Source: a virus. Taken from it: a stretch of 25,818 nt of DNA. Of this stretch, positions 21,300-25,818 are shown piece after piece. The notes beneath the pieces were generated by a model. That model was given only the letters and a program-made list of their open reading frames with translations, ran no database searches and was not told where the DNA came from. The stretch's first letter is position 1. Each line of letters opens with the position of its first letter. The stretch spans positions 1 through 25,818 of IMG/VR virus record IMGVR_UViG_3300035643_000220; one strand, written 5' to 3'. The position numbers and the translations under genes are program-made.

Positions 21300-23186
21300 T
21301 TGTCAGGAACTGTTGGCCTTCCCACTGCTGCTATCATCTTTGGGAGCGTAACGCCGCCACAGGGCGACGTCGTAACTTGCAAGATTAATCTGGGCTGCAC
21401 GAAGCAGGTTAGCAGCTTCGAGGTCCTCCTTCAGAATTGGAATGGAAAGTACAGTCCTAACGGCTCTTATCCGATTACCGTGGGGATGACTGGAAGCATA
21501 AGCCTCGGCAGAGGCGCAACGTGTCCCCTAGTCATAACTCTTCGTGTTGAAGTCGTTCAGTATGAAGAGACTGCTGTTCAGTATTATGTTCGTGTCAGTG
21601 GTCGATGCTGGGGCGAAAAACTCTTCCGCATGGTTGTAACGAAAGATTACATCAACCAGAAGGGAGAGGCAATAGTTCAAGATCTCGTTGCGAACTACGC
21701 AGGCCTCAACTACAGCAGAACAGTACTCTTGACGCAGAACGCAGCTTACGGGCAGCCGTACGTTTACATCGCACCAGGCGATACAGCAAAATTTAGCATA
21801 GATCAAACTGTTACCCTCGCCGACTCGCAGAATAGCGAGAGTAACACGATCAACGCTATTGGCATCAACATCTATAATCAAGGCTGGCTGCGCATGAACA
21901 ATCCCCTGGCGCATACGTACACTGTTGCTAATGGGGCAAACGTTAACTATCAAACTATTATGGCCACAAGCGACACTTTCGACTTCCTCGAGTACAAGAA
22001 CAGCCCAGTTTGGGATGTCCTCACCTATCTGGCAGGAGCATGCGACCTTAACGGCGCCATAGGCTTCGACTTTCGCGTTGCTCCTGACGGCGTGTTCGAA
22101 TGGTTTCCGATCGGTTCGAAAGCGTCTCCCCTTGGCAGCCTTTCAGGAGTCATTGAAAGCTGCCCAGACTATACACATGCAGCTAAGAAGGATATCAGCC
22201 GAGTACGGAATCTAATCACTGTTTATGGTTCAAACGGCGATATGAACCCTACGAATGGCGATGCTTGCGAAAGCTTAACCGGATGGACTGACGTTACGCC
22301 AGGATCGCTCTATCTCGACAGCAGCATGCCGAAAGTTGGCAGTTACGACGTCTGGTGTTACGCTAACCCGACAAGTGGCGACTCAGACTTTTACTATAGC
22401 CTGGCTGCTTCAGCTATCATCGAAGACGGAGAGGATCTAGTTTTCTGGGGGCGCAGTTACGCTGCGCAGTGGAATACTCAGCAGATTCGAATAAAAGCGC
22501 CAGATGCGAGTAACTACTTTCTTTATAGCTTACCAGGCTCAGGCTTATCCTCGACTTCTTGGACGCTCTACACGCTTCCCTGTGGCGAAAGTCAAGAGTA
22601 TGATGCGAACAATAATCCGAGTGGAATATGGACAAAAGTTGGATCACCAAGCTGGCTAAACGTGACAGCAGTTGAATTCTACTTCATAGGACCGACAGGT
22701 GTAAGTATCGCAGTCTGCGTCGACGGCTTACACTTCGACTCAGTCCCGTATCAAGCTACTGAGCAGGATGCGAATAGCCAGAGCGCTTGGGGAGTCCGTC
22801 AGCTAACGGAGACTGATGAATCATTATCAAGCGATGCTGCATGCGACATGCGAGCCAAGGCCTTGCTGAATTACTATAGTTCTCCAGACGTCTACATCAA
22901 ACTGGCAAGCACAGTCATCGATTACGGCTGGACACCGCTATTACCTGGAGATATGATTAACGTCGTCTTGCCGAACGAGAATGTAAACGCCAGCTATCGC
23001 ATCGACACTGTCGAATACTACGTTGATAATAGCAGTGGCGGCGAAGCAATGGCGCTTCAGATAACTGTAGAGTTAGGAGTAGTTCCGCCCCAGCTTGCAG
23101 ATTATCTCTATGGAATCCGGACAAGAGGCGTAAAACCTGAGAAGCTTTCTCGCATAAAAGTTGGAAAACAACGAGTCACAAAGTGA
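21300..23186 (+). CDS. Tail hub/tip protein with inserted carbohydrate-binding-like domain
   Basis: 628 residues from TTG directly after the tape-measure stop. Residues 1-140 (VTCKINLGCTKQVSSFEVLL, VEVVQYEETAVQYYVRVSGR, EAIVQDLVANYAGLNYSRT) and 225-310 (WDVLTYLAGACDL, FDFRVAPDGVFEWFPIG, RVRNLITVYG) plus 495-595 resemble gpD/gp27-type hub domains. Residues 145-215 carry a beta-module like the one in the stopper fusion. Residues about 312-485 interrupt the hub after ITVYG: ESLTGWTDVTPGSLYLDSS, DSDFYYSLAASAIIEDGEDL, VFWGRSY, AVEFYFIGPTG and VCVDGLHFDS, a carbohydrate-binding-module-like jelly roll. It would sit at the tail tip and could bind host glycans. Confidence 0.7.
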   Translation: MSGTVGLPTAAIIFGSVTPPQGDVVTCKINLGCTKQVSSFEVLLQNWNGKYSPNGSYPITVGMTGSISLGRGATCPLVITLRVEVVQYEETAVQYYVRVSGRCWGEKLFRMVVTKDYINQKGEAIVQDLVANYAGLNYSRTVLLTQNAAYGQPYVYIAPGDTAKFSIDQTVTLADSQNSESNTINAIGINIYNQGWLRMNNPLAHTYTVANGANVNYQTIMATSDTFDFLEYKNSPVWDVLTYLAGACDLNGAIGFDFRVAPDGVFEWFPIGSKASPLGSLSGVIESCPDYTHAAKKDISRVRNLITVYGSNGDMNPTNGDACESLTGWTDVTPGSLYLDSSMPKVGSYDVWCYANPTSGDSDFYYSLAASAIIEDGEDLVFWGRSYAAQWNTQQIRIKAPDASNYFLYSLPGSGLSSTSWTLYTLPCGESQEYDANNNPSGIWTKVGSPSWLNVTAVEFYFIGPTGVSIAVCVDGLHFDSVPYQATEQDANSQSAWGVRQLTETDESLSSDAACDMRAKALLNYYSSPDVYIKLASTVIDYGWTPLLPGDMINVVLPNENVNASYRIDTVEYYVDNSSGGEAMALQITVELGVVPPQLADYLYGIRTRGVKPEKLSRIKVGKQRVTK

Positions 23187-23193
23187 CACTTGA

Positions 23194-23871
23194 ATGTCTG
23201 GCCAAATAACAGATTCGCTGGGACAGAAGCTTCTACAGATTCTTAACCAGCTAACTTCTGCTGGCAGTGCTGTCTTGTATCTTCCGGTGCGTTTGACTGA
23301 CGGCTCGAACTTTTATGCTGCAACGGGCGGAGGCGGCGGTTCATCTGTTGTTCAGATTAAAAGCAGCAGCGGCTCAGGATTTCTACTTATAGATAGCACG
23401 GGAAAAATTGGCATAAACAATTTTCCCTCTAATTATCCTGACTCATCCGCGGACTCTACACTTTCTTCGATACTGACAGCACTTTCAAGCGTGGGAGTTA
23501 CGTCTCTTCCCTCAAATTATCAGTCCTATATTCGCTGGGGCATACCTCGAGAGCCAGCATGGGTTGACGGTTCAGAAACAACAGCGCCAGCAGCGGGCAC
23601 GGCTCTTGTGAGCAAAACTGTTTCATCGGGCAAGACGGGAAGGGTCTTTGGCGTGCACATCGCGGCTCCAGAAGCTAATAGGTTCCAACTGCAAAGCGGG
23701 GGAAGCGTGATTAAAGATTTCACCGTTGGCATAGAAGGGGTCATTCACATTGTCTTGCCGCTGCCACTGCTCAATAACGTTGCTGCAGGCACAGCCATAA
23801 CGATAAACAACGTTACTGCAGGCGCAAGCGGCGCAGTCTATCAGGCTTCGCTCCTGTATGATGAGGCTTAG
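23194..23871 (+). CDS. Tail tip/receptor-binding protein candidate
   Basis: 225 residues from ATG. The N-terminal helix (DSLGQKLLQILNQLTSAGSA) may dock on the hub; a Gly/Ser linker (TGGGGGSSVV) and a repetitive middle follow (DSSADSTLSSILTALSSVGV). The C-terminal 100 residues are a beta-sandwich (TVSSGKTGRVFGVHIAAPEA, VIKDFTVGIEGVIHIVLPLP, GTAITINNVTAGASGAVYQA) as in knob domains of viral fibres. Between hub and the last tail gene, a fibre or receptor-binding role is plausible, but nothing names the receptor. Confidence 0.55.
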   Translation: MSGQITDSLGQKLLQILNQLTSAGSAVLYLPVRLTDGSNFYAATGGGGGSSVVQIKSSSGSGFLLIDSTGKIGINNFPSNYPDSSADSTLSSILTALSSVGVTSLPSNYQSYIRWGIPREPAWVDGSETTAPAAGTALVSKTVSSGKTGRVFGVHIAAPEANRFQLQSGGSVIKDFTVGIEGVIHIVLPLPLLNNVAAGTAITINNVTAGASGAVYQASLLYDEA

Positions 23872-23886
23872 TTTGAGGGGAACGTA

Positions 23887-25023
23887 ATGGCTAAGTCAAA
23901 GAGGCTGGAGCGACGGAGAAAGACTGCGGCTGATGATCCTTCTTCGACTAATAACCCATCCTCAACAAGCGTTCAAAAAGCAGGCTGGGCTAACCCAACG
24001 TACGCTTACGCTTTAGATCAGAAATACGCGACGACGAGCACCGCAGCAGCACAGCAGAATTATGGCGGCTACGGGTTTAACATACCTTCAGGTTCAACGA
24101 TAAACCAGCTCATCATCAAAACAGAAGCCTATTCCAACAGTCCGTCAAGCGACATTCTTTACGTTTGGGTTTACGACGGCTCAGTTTGGCACCAGAACAC
24201 TACACCATTGGCTTTGACAACGTCTGAGCAAGAGTTTGATTGGGACATCACCAACCTGATCCAGTGGACTCCTGCCGCAGTGAATAGTATACAGACAAGG
24301 ATCGATTATGAGAACGCTGGAGGATGCTTTCCGCCTGCTGTGGAATGTCTTTGCTTCAGTAAGACGCAAGAGGAGCTTGAGGCGCTTGCTGGCATGCCCG
24401 CTGATTGGACAGACAGGAGCGACTTTTGGAATGCGGTTTTTGCCAAGACGAAAGAATCGGGCGGAGACCTGTTCAAGCTTGTAAGAGTTGATCAATTAAC
24501 CGAGCAGGATACTCTGGTATTCCTGCATGCTCTGGATCCTGAATCGGGTTTGCCCATTGATCGTCCTGAGATCGACCATAAAAAGTGCGAGAAGCGAATA
24601 AGCCTGAAAATCTTCCCCGAGCATCCAAAAGCGGTCGTGAAGCATACCGGAGCTTTCAATCTGATACATGCGTACTTCCCTATTCCGGCGCACCTTCTTC
24701 GAATCTATGCTCAGCATGAAATATTCAGAAGGCTCCTGAACGTTCCAGATCCTATTCCGCCCGAAGGGGTTCTGGCTGATATTTGCATCACAGATAATCA
24801 TCACGTTTGGGTTCGGAACAGAGGAGTAATCACTGCCGGCGAGTTGCAAGTTGGCGAATTGGTCGGCGAGATCGTCTGGGACAACGGCTTCTGGTACACT
24901 GTTCCCTTGCCGATTGTAAGGATTGATGTTGAACCGTGGACAGGCAGCGTTTATGATGTTCAGTTCCCGCACACGCACCACATATTGACGAGGTATCTGA
25001 TTGGGCACCTTTCAAAAAAATAA
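23887..25023 (+). CDS. Jelly-roll tail protein interrupted by a Hint/intein-like segment
   Basis: 378 residues. Residues 30-146 are a beta-sandwich of an archaeal surface type (QNYGGYGFNIPSGSTINQLI, DILYVWVYDGSVW, EFDWDITNLIQWTP, IQTRIDYENAGG). After G146 the sequence changes at C147 (CFPPAVECLCF) to an unrelated 140-residue segment, then Hint-type block B (T302-D-N-H305, WVRNRGVITAGELQVGELVG) and blocks F/G (VYDVQFPHTHHILTRYLIGH, then L375, S376). The missing last strands of the beta-sandwich lie immediately downstream in another frame (25022-25144). This is the layout of an intein inside the protein, with S376 as a possible first C-extein residue, but block A is poorly conserved and the usual terminal Asn is Leu. 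Splicing competence is therefore doubtful. Confidence 0.65.
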   Translation: MAKSKRLERRRKTAADDPSSTNNPSSTSVQKAGWANPTYAYALDQKYATTSTAAAQQNYGGYGFNIPSGSTINQLIIKTEAYSNSPSSDILYVWVYDGSVWHQNTTPLALTTSEQEFDWDITNLIQWTPAAVNSIQTRIDYENAGGCFPPAVECLCFSKTQEELEALAGMPADWTDRSDFWNAVFAKTKESGGDLFKLVRVDQLTEQDTLVFLHALDPESGLPIDRPEIDHKKCEKRISLKIFPEHPKAVVKHTGAFNLIHAYFPIPAHLLRIYAQHEIFRRLLNVPDPIPPEGVLADICITDNHHVWVRNRGVITAGELQVGELVGEIVWDNGFWYTVPLPIVRIDVEPWTGSVYDVQFPHTHHILTRYLIGHLSKK

Positions 25024-25144
25024 GAAGCACAAGACCGTCTACGTGGACTGGATAGGCATCTACGCAAGCTGGACCCCACCAGCAGTAACCGCTCGGGAGC
25101 CTTTCAGCCTCAAGATTGGAGGCATAACAATTTTTACTGCATAG
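25022..25144 (+). pseudogene. Out-of-frame C-terminal end of the jelly-roll protein
   Basis: 40 codons open to TAG 25142-25144 without a start. KKHKTVYVDWIGIYASWTPP is the expected last strand pair of the upstream beta-sandwich, whose relatives commonly end in a VYVDW motif followed by a final strand. The preceding frame stops at TAA 25021-25023 straight after an A7 run (25014-25020). One A fewer in DNA or mRNA, or a +1 slip, would join the two. It could be decay, an assembly error in the homopolymer, or programmed transcriptional slippage. Confidence 0.6.
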
Positions 25145-25163
25145 TTTTCGGAGTGATCTTTGT

Positions 25164-25577
25164 TTGAGTGAAATGTACCAGGACGTGATCGTTGCTAACC
25201 CGAAGGACGTGAAGAAGCGGATCAAGCTTCGCTTTCTGGTTGACACGGGCTGCAGCGGCTGTGCCATCCCGGAGAGTCTTGCGAAACGTTTGCGACTGAA
25301 AGCCATCGGTGAAGGGGACGTTCAGCTTGCGGACGGCTCGATCATTAAGACGAAAGTGGCTTATCTTTACATGTGCATCGGCGGCGAGCACGTGTTCACG
25401 CTCGTCACATTCAACGGGTGCCATCAGCCGCTTCTGGGCTTCGATATCATGGCCATGCTTAGGCTACAGCTTGACCCTCATAACAAGCAAGTGTTGAAGC
25501 CTATTAGGCGGTTCAAGCTGCTCAACTTTGTCCTGCGTAAGGGCTGGATAGGTAGAAACCATGAGCGGGTGGGTTAG
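25164..25577 (+). CDS. Retropepsin-like (clan AA) aspartic protease
   Basis: 137 residues from TTG, with GGAGTGA at 25150-25156 seven bases upstream. FLVDTGCSGCAIPESLAKRL carries the D27-T28-G29 active site, LADGSIIKTKVAYLYM and HVFTLVTFNG are the flap and core strands, and QPLLGFDIMAMLRLQLDP is the second conserved motif (hydrophobic-LG-x-D). These features define a single-lobed protease that works as a homodimer, as retroviral proteases do. The C-terminal tail is basic. In a virus tail module it could process a tail or lysis protein, but the target is unknown. Overlaps the next gene by 17 bases. Confidence 0.8.
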   Translation: MSEMYQDVIVANPKDVKKRIKLRFLVDTGCSGCAIPESLAKRLRLKAIGEGDVQLADGSIIKTKVAYLYMCIGGEHVFTLVTFNGCHQPLLGFDIMAMLRLQLDPHNKQVLKPIRRFKLLNFVLRKGWIGRNHERVG

Positions 25578-25818
25578 AAAAGCCTTAACCAGAAAGCTAA
25601 TCCGCACGAGTCCACGTGGAAAAGAGCAGATAATAGTCGTTGAACCGAATGAAAAGCTCGTTCTCCTCGTCAAATTTGCTCTCGGCATAACTCTATGCTT
25701 AACCGGACTCGAAGTTGCCAGCATAATCGTCTTGCACTCTTGGAACAGCGAAGTTTTCGCAACGATAACCGGCTTAATAGGCACCGTTTCAGGAGTGCTC
25801 ATCGGGTCAAATACATGA
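25561..25818 (+). CDS. Small two-helix membrane protein, holin candidate
   Basis: 85 residues from ATG, ending on the last base of the window. The N-terminus is basic and cytoplasmic-like (RKALTRKLIRTSPRGKEQ). Two hydrophobic helices follow: LVLLVKFALGITLCLTGLEV and FATITGLIGTVSGVLIG, the latter Gly-rich like the second helix of many small phage holins. Placed after the tail genes, where lysis genes often begin. There is no lysis enzyme in the window to pair it with, so holin remains a guess. Confidence 0.5.
   Translation: MSGWVRKALTRKLIRTSPRGKEQIIVVEPNEKLVLLVKFALGITLCLTGLEVASIIVLHSWNSEVFATITGLIGTVSGVLIGSNT

Noticed and set aside
24496-25008. Minus-strand open frame of 170 codons under the Hint segment
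   Set aside because: No recognisable motif; the plus frame carries clear Hint blocks and normal start signals, so the minus frame is a shadow.
1-25818. tRNA genes or attachment-site repeats marking provirus ends
   Set aside because: I saw no cloverleaf-like sequence, no integrase and no matching direct repeat at the two ends, so integration cannot be supported from this window.

Overview
The window looks like the packaging, head and tail part of a tailed dsDNA virus or provirus (Caudoviricetes, siphovirus-like) of an archaeon. The archaeal reading rests on TATA-like boxes about 25-45 bases upstream of several genes, small C2H2 and zinc-ribbon proteins, many TTG/GTG starts with GGAGGTGA-type ribosome binding sites, and a KaiC-like/TolB-like/TPR gene of a kind I associate with Bathyarchaeia-type and other archaeal genomes. 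The exact host is inference. There is no tRNA, rRNA, CRISPR array, integrase or replication polymerase in the window, so provirus versus free virus cannot be decided here.

Layout. 1-2084: plus-strand accessory genes (a winged-helix protein, two unknowns, possible micro-ORFs). 2081-4665: a block that looks host-derived, with a zinc-ribbon gene broken by a frameshift and a stop, then a KaiC-like + TolB-like + TPR gene split by a frameshift. 4725-5695: minus-strand control cluster (HNH protein, ribbon-helix-helix regulator, unknown), with GTTTAAAC-type boxes on about 10-base spacing in front of the regulator and in the divergent region before the late genes. 5834-13821: packaging and head (possible small terminase genes, TerL, a PD-(D/E)XK protein, portal, protease-scaffold fusion, decoration protein, major capsid protein). 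13984-14460: an internally duplicated membrane protein with its own promoter. 14528-18718: connector and tail tube (adaptor, stopper fused to a toroidal glycosidase-like domain, terminator with an inserted beta-sandwich, tube protein). 18725-19207: a minus-strand membrane protein. 19319-25144: tail assembly and tip (gpG/gpGT-like chaperone with a -1 slippery A7, HK97 gp10-like protein, short tape measure, hub with an inserted beta-sandwich, tip proteins). 25164-25818: a retropepsin-like aspartic protease and a small two-helix membrane protein.

Most unusual points. (i) At least four connector or tail proteins carry glycan-interaction-like domains fused or inserted. (ii) The last tail protein, a beta-sandwich of an archaeal surface-protein type, is interrupted after residue 146 by about 230 residues ending in Hint (intein/hedgehog-type) blocks; its final beta-strands lie downstream in another frame just after an A7 run. 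(iii) The tail chaperone pair shows a textbook -1 frameshift site. (iv) A missed ribbon-helix-helix gene sits next to a helically phased operator-like array. All functions are read from sequence motifs and gene order; no database search was possible.
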